Origin: Elizabethkingia meningoseptica_A
GTDB lineage: Bacteria > Bacteroidota > Bacteroidia > Flavobacteriales > Weeksellaceae
Reading direction: 5' to 3'
Length of the DNA: 64,000 nt
Assembly (NCBI RefSeq): GCF_045762675.1
Contig: NZ_JBJDLK010000002.1
Span: 62,001 to 126,000, forward strand
The position numbers and the translations under genes were made by a program. The notes under the pieces are model-generated. The model searched no databases and was not told the origin of the DNA. It saw nothing but the letters and a program-made list of their open reading frames with translations. This document shows positions 34,525 through 42,202 of this stretch, piece after piece. The first letter of the stretch is position 1, and each line of letters opens with the position of its first letter.

Positions 34525-36138
34525 TTAAAATGCAGATCCTGCTGCATCTTTTATATCTTCAGCACCTTTTTCAAGGATCAGCTGTTCTCTTCTGCGTCGC
34601 TGTGCAATAAGCTCTCTTCCTTTTATCAGTCGTACATAACGTTTGTAAGAAGTGAATCTTTCTCTTCCGAAACTATGCTGTAACACAAATAATATAGCGC
34701 CGAAACCCGCGATAATAATATACCCGAACAATTTTTTGTTGGCAGCCAGAATCGCATGAATCTGGAAGCTTTTCAGATTTTGCATAGCTGTAGGCTGACT
34801 GAGATTGATACCATCCAGATAAACAGCCATATCACCAAGACTTACCACCTGGAAATCATACTGAAACCATGAGAATAGTGCACTGAAAACGGCAACAGCT
34901 ATAAAGGAACGCCATACCAGCGCCAAACCTATTGCTGCCATCATATCGTCGATATCCAGCTTATCCATCATATAAAACCAGATCGTAATGTACAATGTAC
35001 ACATTCCGTAGCCTTTCAGGATCATTGGAAGATACCACCTGTAATAGTTCATTTCCGGAACCATTGAAAAGTACATAATGATACAGTAAGCCACCAGTGT
35101 AGAGAATCCAGTTAATACATAGAATTTAATATTCCATCCTTTTCTGAACCAGAATGAGCCTACTATTCCGCTGATCAGCATTCCCGGGATCATCCATAGG
35201 CTCAATTCTGCATTTGTTACCATATCATAGCCTAAAATACTTACTGCAAATACATTCTGCATTGTTCCTGTAGCCAGAAACATTCCAAGCATTAACAGCA
35301 TCAGTAATCCGCTGTATACGTTTTTTCTTTTAAAAATTTTGAATGACAAGTAGGGTCTTTTAAGTGTTGTCTGCCGGAATGCCAGTAATATAAAGCTTAC
35401 AAAAGCTGCAATGCTCGCATTGATAATCTTTGGCGAATTCAGCCAGTCCTGCTGTTTTCCGAATGAAAATACATAGCATGAAAACATAAAAGTAGCTGAG
35501 AATAATACAACGCTCATCCAGTCGATATAGTATAATGGCATTTTGATGGAAAAATACTGGTTATGCATAAAGATCCAGCATAATACAGCCATTAATAAAG
35601 CCCCGGAAGCCGTGAGTATATAAAAATGTTCCCAGTTATATCTGAATGAAATATCTACCGAAATATAGTTAACGATCTGACTGATAATAATGGCAAACGG
35701 ATAAAATACGGAATAAAACTTTCCTCTGTTTCCATCCGGGCTGAGGATCATCATCAATGGAAGGAAAAATTCTATCATGATGAACATCTTCATGAACCCT
35801 ACAAAGAAGGAACTGAAAACAATAAGCTCAGGCTGACTGGTTGTAGCATTCAGCAGACTTAAAGCAGCCACTACAACAAAACCAAAGGTAAGCTTATCCC
35901 GAACTTTAAACCGGAATTTAAACCGCATTACCAAAGGCATTACCGCACCCATTCCTATTGTTGTCGCATAGTTTGCCATAGAGAAATACTCCGTCATGGA
36001 TCCCGTATCGCTGTACATATAGGTAATATTTCCGGTATTGACTCCGCTAAGCGACATGGTATAAGCAGCCATGATCACAATAAGCAACAGCTGTACCGGC
36101 TTGGGAACCCAGTTTGCAAATAGTCCTTTGTTATACAT
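34525..36138 (-). CDS. MFS drug efflux transporter, DHA2-like
   Basis: 537 residues with about 14 predicted transmembrane helices, the arrangement of DHA2/EmrB-type proton-driven exporters. The loop between helices 2 and 3 is basic (RFKFRFKVRDK). It lies downstream of an HlyD adaptor and a TolC gene on the same strand, so the three should form a tripartite pump spanning both membranes. The 210-base gap to the HlyD gene is unusually long for this cassette and carries a dispersed hairpin repeat plus a short 7-nt repeat, so its expression may be partly separate. Confidence 0.87.
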   Translation of the reverse strand: MYNKGLFANWVPKPVQLLLIVIMAAYTMSLSGVNTGNITYMYSDTGSMTEYFSMANYATTIGMGAVMPLVMRFKFRFKVRDKLTFGFVVVAALSLLNATTSQPELIVFSSFFVGFMKMFIMIEFFLPLMMILSPDGNRGKFYSVFYPFAIIISQIVNYISVDISFRYNWEHFYILTASGALLMAVLCWIFMHNQYFSIKMPLYYIDWMSVVLFSATFMFSCYVFSFGKQQDWLNSPKIINASIAAFVSFILLAFRQTTLKRPYLSFKIFKRKNVYSGLLMLLMLGMFLATGTMQNVFAVSILGYDMVTNAELSLWMIPGMLISGIVGSFWFRKGWNIKFYVLTGFSTLVAYCIIMYFSMVPEMNYYRWYLPMILKGYGMCTLYITIWFYMMDKLDIDDMMAAIGLALVWRSFIAVAVFSALFSWFQYDFQVVSLGDMAVYLDGINLSQPTAMQNLKSFQIHAILAANKKLFGYIIIAGFGAILFVLQHSFGRERFTSYKRYVRLIKGRELIAQRRRREQLILEKGAEDIKDAAGSAF

Positions 36139-36145
36139 TTTTTTA

Positions 36146-36166
36146 TTAGTGATGAGTTATGAGTTA
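36146..36166. repeat. Short heptamer tract before the MFS gene
   Basis: Three units in a 7-nt register: TTAGTGA, TGAGTTA, TGAGTTA. The first unit also occurs in the long tract at 55.1 kb. It starts eight bases from the MFS start codon. Confidence 0.4.
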
Positions 36167-36218
36167 TAAAATGGTGAATAGGTGTAGCTTTTAGCGTTTG
36201 TACGCCGTGAATTAATAT

Positions 36219-36264
36219 ACTTCCCGATACAAAATTCTTTTGGAATCTTACCCGAAGTGACGAT
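36219..36264 (-). repeat. Dispersed hairpin repeat, copy 2 (inverted)
   Basis: Reverse complement resembles 18408-18453: ATCGTCACTT, GTAAGATTCC and GAATTTTGTATCG in the same order, with the inner loop region diverged. It lies between the HlyD and MFS genes of the efflux cassette. Confidence 0.65.
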
Positions 36265-36348
36265 TCTTTACCCGTTGGAAATTTGAAAATATACAATGCA
36301 TATTACCGTCAATCACCTGTAACCTAATCTTCTCTTTTTATAGTTATC

Positions 36349-37476
36349 TTAATCTTTTAATTTAATGACCATGTTCATTCCTGCGCGAAGCTGCTTAAGT
36401 TTCTGGGCATCGTTATTAGCGGTAAACTCTATTCTTACCGGAATTCTCTGTTGAACTTTAATAAAATTCCCTGTAGAGTTATCAGTTGGTACACTTGAAT
36501 ATCTTGAACCTGTTGCCGCGGAAATAGCGGTTACTTCTCCTTCAAATTGTTGCCCGCCTAAAGCATCTGCTGACATGATTATTTTCTTACCAATTGCAAT
36601 TTTAGGCATTTGCTTTTCCAGGAAATTAGCGGTTACCCATTTCTGACCGTTTAACACGATGGTCGCAATCTGCTGTCCCGCCTGTACCAGTTGACCGTCT
36701 GAAATAAGTCTCCTACCCATTACCCCATCGTACGGAGCTGTAATTACGGTATAGCTCAGGTTTAATTTTGCCATATCCAGTGCAGCCTTAGTCCTTTTAA
36801 TTTCAGCATCATTAATTCCCAGTTTAGACTTTACTTCTGTTGTGGAAAGACTGGCCGATTGTCTCTGGTTAACCAGTGTTTCATATGCGGCTTTCTGTGC
36901 ATCATATTCTGTTTTTACCTGGTCGTATTGTTGCTGGGTCACTGCCTCAGCTGCAAGAAGGTTTTTATATCTGGTCAGATTCTGTTCAGCATTCCATAAT
37001 CTGGCTTTAGCACCTGCTATATTCGACTCCATTACATTTACATTGTTCGATACAGTGTTTACAGAAGAACTTGTTGCTGTTCTCTGTGCCATTGCATTCT
37101 GATAAGCAGCCTCTGCCTGCCCCAGTTGCGTTTGTATCTCTCTGTCGTCCAGAACAAGAAGTGTATCTCCTTTTTTAACATGCTGGTGTTCTATAAACTT
37201 AATTTCTTTAATATAACCTGCAACTCTTGTATTAACAGGGTTAATAAATTCTTCTACTTGTGCCGCTTCTGTATAATCCTGATCCCCTACATGAAAGTAT
37301 TCTTTGATCAGCCAGTAAAACCCGGCGATCAGAAGGATAAGGACAATTGTATTGGCAATAATATTTCTGATTCTGTTCTTTTTATTTTCTGCTTTTTTTG
37401 CAGCAACTCCCGATGACATTCTTGCAACGCTTACCTGAGTTGGTTTTTCTTCCTGAATGGTCTCCTTGTTGTCCAT
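36349..37476 (-). CDS. HlyD/EmrA family efflux adaptor
   Basis: 375 residues. One transmembrane helix (about 40-62) anchors a periplasmic part: barrel-sandwich hybrid half (GYIKEIKFIEHQHVKKGDTL), a long alpha-hairpin (about 120-220, rich in Ala/Gln/Glu), the second half (VITAPYDGVMGRRLISDGQL) and a beta-barrel domain. This is the membrane-fusion protein that bridges the MFS pump and TolC. Transcribed after tolC (59 bases) on the minus strand. Confidence 0.92.
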   Translation of the reverse strand: MDNKETIQEEKPTQVSVARMSSGVAAKKAENKKNRIRNIIANTIVLILLIAGFYWLIKEYFHVGDQDYTEAAQVEEFINPVNTRVAGYIKEIKFIEHQHVKKGDTLLVLDDREIQTQLGQAEAAYQNAMAQRTATSSSVNTVSNNVNVMESNIAGAKARLWNAEQNLTRYKNLLAAEAVTQQQYDQVKTEYDAQKAAYETLVNQRQSASLSTTEVKSKLGINDAEIKRTKAALDMAKLNLSYTVITAPYDGVMGRRLISDGQLVQAGQQIATIVLNGQKWVTANFLEKQMPKIAIGKKIIMSADALGGQQFEGEVTAISAATGSRYSSVPTDNSTGNFIKVQQRIPVRIEFTANNDAQKLKQLRAGMNMVIKLKD

Positions 37477-37535
37477 TTTATAATTCCTTGTTATTCTTAT
37501 TAATAATTATGATAATATACCTTCCGAAAACCGGA

Positions 37536-38846
37536 TTATAGTGTTCCTGTTGATTTCAGAAGATTGTAGTATTGATACAAAACATTGATTTCCGCATTTA
37601 CAAAATCCAGTTCTGCCTGAAGCTTCTGATTCTGTGCATCAATCATTTCTGCCTGAACAGCAAGCTGATTAAGATACTTTGCTTCAGTTATCTTATAATT
37701 TTCCTCCGCCAGGCGTTTGGCATCGTTCTGTAATTTTGCCTGATCTATTGATTCCTGGTATTTTACATAGGCTGCATTTACAACCATATCGATATTTTGC
37801 TTGGTTAATGTCAACGCATCCTGAGCCTGTGATTTCTGATAAGCACCCAGTTTAAGACGTTCTTTGGTTTTGTAGAGATTATCAATATTGTAGCTTAAGG
37901 AAATACCTGCCTGCCATGCATTGGAGTACATATCCAAAACAGGCGTACGGTTTGTAACAGGCCGCTGCATCGTATAACCGCCAAATCCTGATAATGTCGG
38001 CAGTTTGTCTGTATTAATGATTTCAATGTTTTTTTCAGCAACAGAAATATTGGTCTGGGCTGATTTTAGCTGTGGGTTATGCTCATAAGCCAGTTGTGCA
38101 TAATAGTCAAATCCTTTGCCCTGCTCTTTTCCCTCAAGACTTTCCACAGGAACAATTTCAGTATCCTGAGGCAGTCCCAGTGCGATGTCCATATTATAGT
38201 TAAGGATTTTTCTGTTATTGGTTAATGTAAGGATTCCCTGATCCAGATTTTTAATCGCCAGTTCCCCACGAATTACTTCATTTCGGGTAACCATCCCCTG
38301 CTGATTGAACTTCTGAATATTTTTCAAACGCTCCTCCGCCAGCTTTTTATTGCTCAGATAAATCTGTTCCTGATTTCGGATTTTATACATATCCAGATAA
38401 TTGGAAAGTACCAGAAATTTCACATCCTGTTTGTTTTTCTCCAGATCAAGCGCAGCAAGCTGTTCACGAAGTCCTGATAATTCAACAGATTTTTTTACCA
38501 GACCTCCTTTAAAAATTAACTGACTTGCCTGTACGCCATATGAACTACCATAATGCGGCATAGCAACATTAGTAGAATTGGAAAAATCTTTATCAATAAT
38601 CAGTGCATTACCCAAATAAAACTGGCTTGTAGATGCTGTAATGGTTGGCAGCTTCTGAAGTTTGGTTACTTCAGTCTGCTGTTTCGTTATATCGATGTTT
38701 TTTTCGGATAACTTAAGTTGTTGATGATTCCGGAGTGCCAGATTCATCACTTCTTCCGCAGTCATATTTTTAACTTCTTGTGCGGCAATAGTATTTGCGC
38801 ACAAAAGCATTACTGCTATTGCGTAATTTATAACTTTATTTTTCAT
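37536..38846 (-). CDS. TolC family outer-membrane efflux protein
   Basis: 436 residues from the ATG at 38846 (MKNKVINYAIAVM), which starts a signal peptide ending TIAAQ; the open frame extends 39 codons upstream over the promoter and is rejected. Two homologous halves of long amphipathic helices (about 30-210 and 240-430) are characteristic of OEP/TolC trimers. It is the exit duct of the efflux cassette. A -7 box at 38889-38896 suggests that tolC-hlyD can be transcribed from here, just behind the AraC-type regulator. Confidence 0.9.
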   Translation of the reverse strand: MKNKVINYAIAVMLLCANTIAAQEVKNMTAEEVMNLALRNHQQLKLSEKNIDITKQQTEVTKLQKLPTITASTSQFYLGNALIIDKDFSNSTNVAMPHYGSSYGVQASQLIFKGGLVKKSVELSGLREQLAALDLEKNKQDVKFLVLSNYLDMYKIRNQEQIYLSNKKLAEERLKNIQKFNQQGMVTRNEVIRGELAIKNLDQGILTLTNNRKILNYNMDIALGLPQDTEIVPVESLEGKEQGKGFDYYAQLAYEHNPQLKSAQTNISVAEKNIEIINTDKLPTLSGFGGYTMQRPVTNRTPVLDMYSNAWQAGISLSYNIDNLYKTKERLKLGAYQKSQAQDALTLTKQNIDMVVNAAYVKYQESIDQAKLQNDAKRLAEENYKITEAKYLNQLAVQAEMIDAQNQKLQAELDFVNAEINVLYQYYNLLKSTGTL

Positions 38847-38888
38847 GTTCCTTGTTTTCCGCAAATCCTGGAAATCGGATTTACTATG

Positions 38889-38896
38889 CAAATTTA
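38889..38896 (-). promoter_or_regulatory. Candidate -7 box for the tolC-hlyD-MFS cassette
   Basis: Minus strand reads TAAATTTG, 43 bases before the tolC ATG. It lies in the 117-base spacer after the AraC-type gene, where an activator site would be expected. Confidence 0.45.
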
Positions 38897-38963
38897 CATT
38901 GAAATTATGCTCAGAATAATGATTAAAGAAAAGATAAAGATGTTCAAAAGTAAGATACGGCAT

Positions 38964-39794
38964 TTAAAACTGATTCCGATACTCCGTCGGACTCATACCC
39001 AGATGCTTTTTAAAGAAATGGCTAAAAGAATACTGGTCGCTAAAATTCAAACGGTTGGAAATCTCATTAACAGGCTTTAAAGTAGAAGCTAATAAAGCTT
39101 TTGCTTCATTTATGATGAATTCATTAATCATTTGCCCTGCTGTCTTCCCCGTTTCAGCCTTCACCACTGAAGACAAATGACGTGTAGATAACATCATAGT
39201 TTGTGCATAGAACTCTACACTTTTCTGGCTCAGGTAATTATCTCCCACCAAACCTATAAAGTCCAGAACGATTTCCTGATTACGTGTCATCATTCCTTTA
39301 GTATTTTTCCTGTTTCGCATCACAAAACTTGAAACATTGTAAATAAATGCACTAAAAAGACTTTCAATCGTTTCTACGGCATATTCAAGTTCTTCTACCT
39401 CATCCAGAAAATAATTAATGCCTTTCAGGATATCCCAGAAAACCTCAAATTCTCTGTCTGTAAAAGTATAGCCTTTTCTCAGCTCCATTCTTACATTATG
39501 GTAAATATTCAGTCTGTTGAATTTCAGACCTATTTTACTGATAAAGGATCTCTGGTAAATCAGTATTCTTACTTCCAGTTCAGAACTGACCTCCAGAATT
39601 TCATATACAGACTGGGAATCCACAAGGATAATTGTGTTTTCAATCAGTTTAAATGTATTAATCTGCTCTTTTATCACCATTCTGCCCTTCTTAATAAATA
39701 AAAACAACGGGCTTCCGGGACGATAAGGGTGCCCCATCGTCAGTGTATCCTGTATATTTTGTTCAGTAAAGATCTTTAAGACATGAAAAGCCAT
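38964..39794 (-). CDS. AraC family transcriptional regulator
   Basis: 276 residues. The C-terminal about 100 residues hold two helix-turn-helix units: SSVVKAETGKTAGQMINEFI and then EISNRLNFSDQYSFSHFFKKHLGMSPTEYR, the AraC signature. The N-terminal cupin-like region (GHPYRPGSPLFLFIKKG) resembles effector-binding domains. Located directly upstream of tolC on the same strand, it is the likely local regulator of the efflux genes, probably as an activator responding to a transported compound (inference). Confidence 0.88.
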   Translation of the reverse strand: MAFHVLKIFTEQNIQDTLTMGHPYRPGSPLFLFIKKGRMVIKEQINTFKLIENTIILVDSQSVYEILEVSSELEVRILIYQRSFISKIGLKFNRLNIYHNVRMELRKGYTFTDREFEVFWDILKGINYFLDEVEELEYAVETIESLFSAFIYNVSSFVMRNRKNTKGMMTRNQEIVLDFIGLVGDNYLSQKSVEFYAQTMMLSTRHLSSVVKAETGKTAGQMINEFIINEAKALLASTLKPVNEISNRLNFSDQYSFSHFFKKHLGMSPTEYRNQF

Positions 39795-39808
39795 GATATT
39801 GTTTTTAG

Positions 39809-39816
39809 CAAAAATA
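39809..39816 (-). promoter_or_regulatory. Candidate -7 box for the AraC-type gene
   Basis: Minus strand reads TATTTTTG, 14 bases before the ATG at 39794, implying a short leader. Confidence 0.45.
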
Positions 39817-39995
39817 AGGAATTATGAATCCTTCTGATCCGTTGTTTTTTAATAAATAATAAAAAAATCAATGTCTATACTATAGAAAAATTACAATAAC
39901 AATAATATACAATGTATTAAAATAGTTAATATGAAAACTATTAATGTAAAATATTTTATTATAAAATTATTTTTTTAAATGAAAAAATAAATAAA

Positions 39996-40009
39996 TTAGT
40001 CCGGACTAA
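39996..40009. promoter_or_regulatory. 14-bp perfect palindrome before the lipoprotein gene
   Basis: TTAGTCCGGACTAA, a gapless palindrome 18 bases before the ATG at 40028. It is the only GC-containing island in about 130 bases of extremely AT-rich DNA, so it stands out as a candidate operator. Confidence 0.5.
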
Positions 40010-40027
40010 CTTAAAAATACACACGAA

Positions 40028-40456
40028 ATGAAAAAGACTATTTTTTTAGCACTTATTATTGCTTCTGTTTTCTCTATGCAAAGTTGCGGCGTCATATTTG
40101 GCGGAAGTAAATATTCCGGCACTATTAATGTAAAAGATCACCCCAATGCAGAAATTTATGTAGATGGCAACAAACTAGGTAACGGACAGGCAAATAAACT
40201 GTTTCCAAGGAACAAACCTCTGGTCGTTGAAGTAAAACAAAATGAATGTCAACCGAAAACGATAACATTTAATAAAACATTCAGAACAGGAAACTTTATT
40301 CTGAGTATAATTACATGGGGAATTATAGGGATTGGTGTTGATCTCGGAACAGGAGCTTCCTACAAACCTGATCATGCTGGCAATCCCAATATTAAAAAGC
40401 TAAGCGACAAGAATTATATTTTTGATGTCGATTATTCAGAATGCCAGAAGCCATAG
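40028..40456 (+). CDS. PEGA-like lipoprotein of unknown function
   Basis: 142 residues with a lipoprotein signal ending MQSC. The segment AEIYVDGNKLGNGQANKLFP followed by PLVVEVKQNEC resembles a PEGA-type module (small surface-associated beta domain). A hydrophobic glycine-rich stretch (NFILSIITWGIIGIGVDLGTGA, about 95-116) follows, a feature seen in other Bacteroidota lipoproteins of this kind. The preceding 230 bases are AT-rich with several small inverted repeats and the palindrome at 39996. Function unknown. Confidence 0.7.
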   Translation: MKKTIFLALIIASVFSMQSCGVIFGGSKYSGTINVKDHPNAEIYVDGNKLGNGQANKLFPRNKPLVVEVKQNECQPKTITFNKTFRTGNFILSIITWGIIGIGVDLGTGASYKPDHAGNPNIKKLSDKNYIFDVDYSECQKP

Positions 40457-40473
40457 CATTATAAGCTATAAAA

Positions 40474-40502
40474 AAACCTCCCGTGAAAGTTTCGGGAGGT
40501 TT
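40474..40502. terminator. Bidirectional terminator
   Basis: Perfect 10-bp stem AAACCTCCCG with CGGGAGGTTT and a nine-base loop, between convergent stops at 40456 and 40508. Confidence 0.9.
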
Positions 40503-40507
40503 CTGTT

Positions 40508-40912
40508 TTACTTCATATTAACAACTTTGTCTACAATATATACGGTATTCCCCCGCCATGGAAGAACGCCATGATATTCTTTGTAATGCAGATCAAAGTA
40601 CTTTCCACTATTAGTTTCCAGTTGTTTAAAAACGGCTTCGTCTTCAACTGAGAATTCAAATTCGTAGCTGCTGATACCATTCCCGGTTTTAGCCCGCCCG
40701 AAACCATCCTGAATAATTTTTCCTTCGTATGTTTTGAAGATGTTGCCTTTCCTTACTACATAATTCAGTGTTCCGGATTTTACACCTTCCCCGAATACAA
40801 AATAGTATTTATAATAAAACCATCCTCCAAATACTACAAGAAGTACAAAAACAACCCAGAAAATAACTTTTCCAAAGCCACTTTTCTTTTTTTCATAAAT
40901 AGTTTCAGTCAT
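40508..40912 (-). CDS. Single-pass membrane protein of unknown function
   Basis: 134 residues: short polar N-terminus, one transmembrane helix (about 16-37), then a soluble domain with a YEGKIIQDGFG and FDLHYKEYHG pattern, probably periplasmic and beta-rich. Similar short proteins are common in flavobacteria without a known role. It lies 27 bases behind the acyl-CoA dehydrogenase gene and is likely cotranscribed with it. Confidence 0.68.
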   Translation of the reverse strand: MTETIYEKKKSGFGKVIFWVVFVLLVVFGGWFYYKYYFVFGEGVKSGTLNYVVRKGNIFKTYEGKIIQDGFGRAKTGNGISSYEFEFSVEDEAVFKQLETNSGKYFDLHYKEYHGVLPWRGNTVYIVDKVVNMK

Positions 40913-40939
40913 AATATCAGCATTTAGTGTTTTTAAAAA

Positions 40940-42079
40940 TTATTTCGCAATAGATCTGGAAATTACGATTTTTTGAATTTCGGAAGTTCCTTCGTAAATC
41001 TGAGTAATTTTAGCATCACGCATTAAACGTTCTACATGGTACTCTTTTACGTAGCCGTAGCCTCCGTGAATTTGCACCGCTTCTATTGTAGTATCCATTG
41101 CGGTTTTAGAAGCAAATAGCTTAGCCATTGCGCCACTTTCAGAGATATCTTTTCCGGCATCTTTCTCAACTGCGGCCTTAAAACACAGCATTCTTGCTGC
41201 AGTAATGTTTACATGCATATCTGCTAATTTAAATGCAATAGCCTGGTGGTTGATAATCTCCGTTCCGAAAGCTTTTCTTTCTTTTGCATATTTCAAAGCT
41301 AATTCATAAGCCCCTGAAGCAATACCTAAAGCCTGAGAGGCAATACCAATTCTTCCGCCGTTTAATACCGCCATAGCAAATTTAAATCCGAATCCGTCTT
41401 CACCGATTCTGTTTTCTTTTGGTACTTTTACATCAGTAAACATCAAAGAATGTGTATCACTTCCTCTGATTCCCAGTTTATCTTCTTTTTTACCTACAAC
41501 AAATCCTTCCCAGCCTTTTTCTACGATAAAAGCATTGATTCCTTTGTGTTTTTTTTCAGGATGGGTCTGTGCAATTACAATATAGTAAGTCGCGTTACCA
41601 CCATTGGTAATCCAGTTCTTGGTACCGTTCAATAAGTAGTAATCACCTTTATCCTCAGCTGTTGTACTCTGTGACGTCGCATCAGATCCTGCTTCAGGTT
41701 CTGAAAGAGCAAAAGCTCCGATCACTTCTCCTTTTGCTAATGGTGTAAGGTATTTTACTTTTTGTTCTTCACTTGCAAAGCGCTCTAATCCTGCACATAC
41801 CAGTGAGTTGTTTACAGACATTACAACCGCTGCAGAAGCATCGATCTTAGAAATCTCTTCCATCGCCAGAACATAAGAAACACTGTCCATTCCGGCACCA
41901 CCATATTTAGGGTCCACCATCATTCCCAGGAATCCCATTTCCCCCATTTTTTTTACCTGCTCGGCAGGAAACTTTTGCTGATCGTCTCTTTCAATTACTC
42001 CGGGAAGTAATTCACTTTGAGCAAAGTCTCTCGCTGCCTGCTGAATCATCAGTTGCTCTTCTGATAAATTAAAGTCCAT
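40940..42079 (-). CDS. Acyl-CoA dehydrogenase
   Basis: 379 residues, standard for short/medium-chain enzymes. Family signatures are GAFALSEPEAGSDATSQST (FAD and substrate binding), GGRIGIASQALGIA, and the C-terminal QIHGGYGYVKEYHVERLMRD. The catalytic base is the Glu of IYEGTSEIQ. It oxidises acyl-CoA to the 2-enoyl-CoA, in fatty-acid or branched amino-acid breakdown; the EGT context fits the butyryl/short-chain type. Divergent from the acyl-CoA ligase, a natural functional pair. Confidence 0.93.
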   Translation of the reverse strand: MDFNLSEEQLMIQQAARDFAQSELLPGVIERDDQQKFPAEQVKKMGEMGFLGMMVDPKYGGAGMDSVSYVLAMEEISKIDASAAVVMSVNNSLVCAGLERFASEEQKVKYLTPLAKGEVIGAFALSEPEAGSDATSQSTTAEDKGDYYLLNGTKNWITNGGNATYYIVIAQTHPEKKHKGINAFIVEKGWEGFVVGKKEDKLGIRGSDTHSLMFTDVKVPKENRIGEDGFGFKFAMAVLNGGRIGIASQALGIASGAYELALKYAKERKAFGTEIINHQAIAFKLADMHVNITAARMLCFKAAVEKDAGKDISESGAMAKLFASKTAMDTTIEAVQIHGGYGYVKEYHVERLMRDAKITQIYEGTSEIQKIVISRSIAK

Positions 42080-42202
42080 ATTATTATTGAGTTATTTTTC
42101 GTAAAAATACAATTTTTTAAAAAATTCGGAACAGATTTTTATTTTTGATAGAAACAATAAAAATTTTATCTTTACGAATCACACTAAAGAAATTTTTGCA
42201 AC

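Noticed and set aside
38847..38963. 39-codon N-terminal extension of TolC
   Set aside because: It covers the promoter-like region and precedes a good signal peptide starting at 38846.
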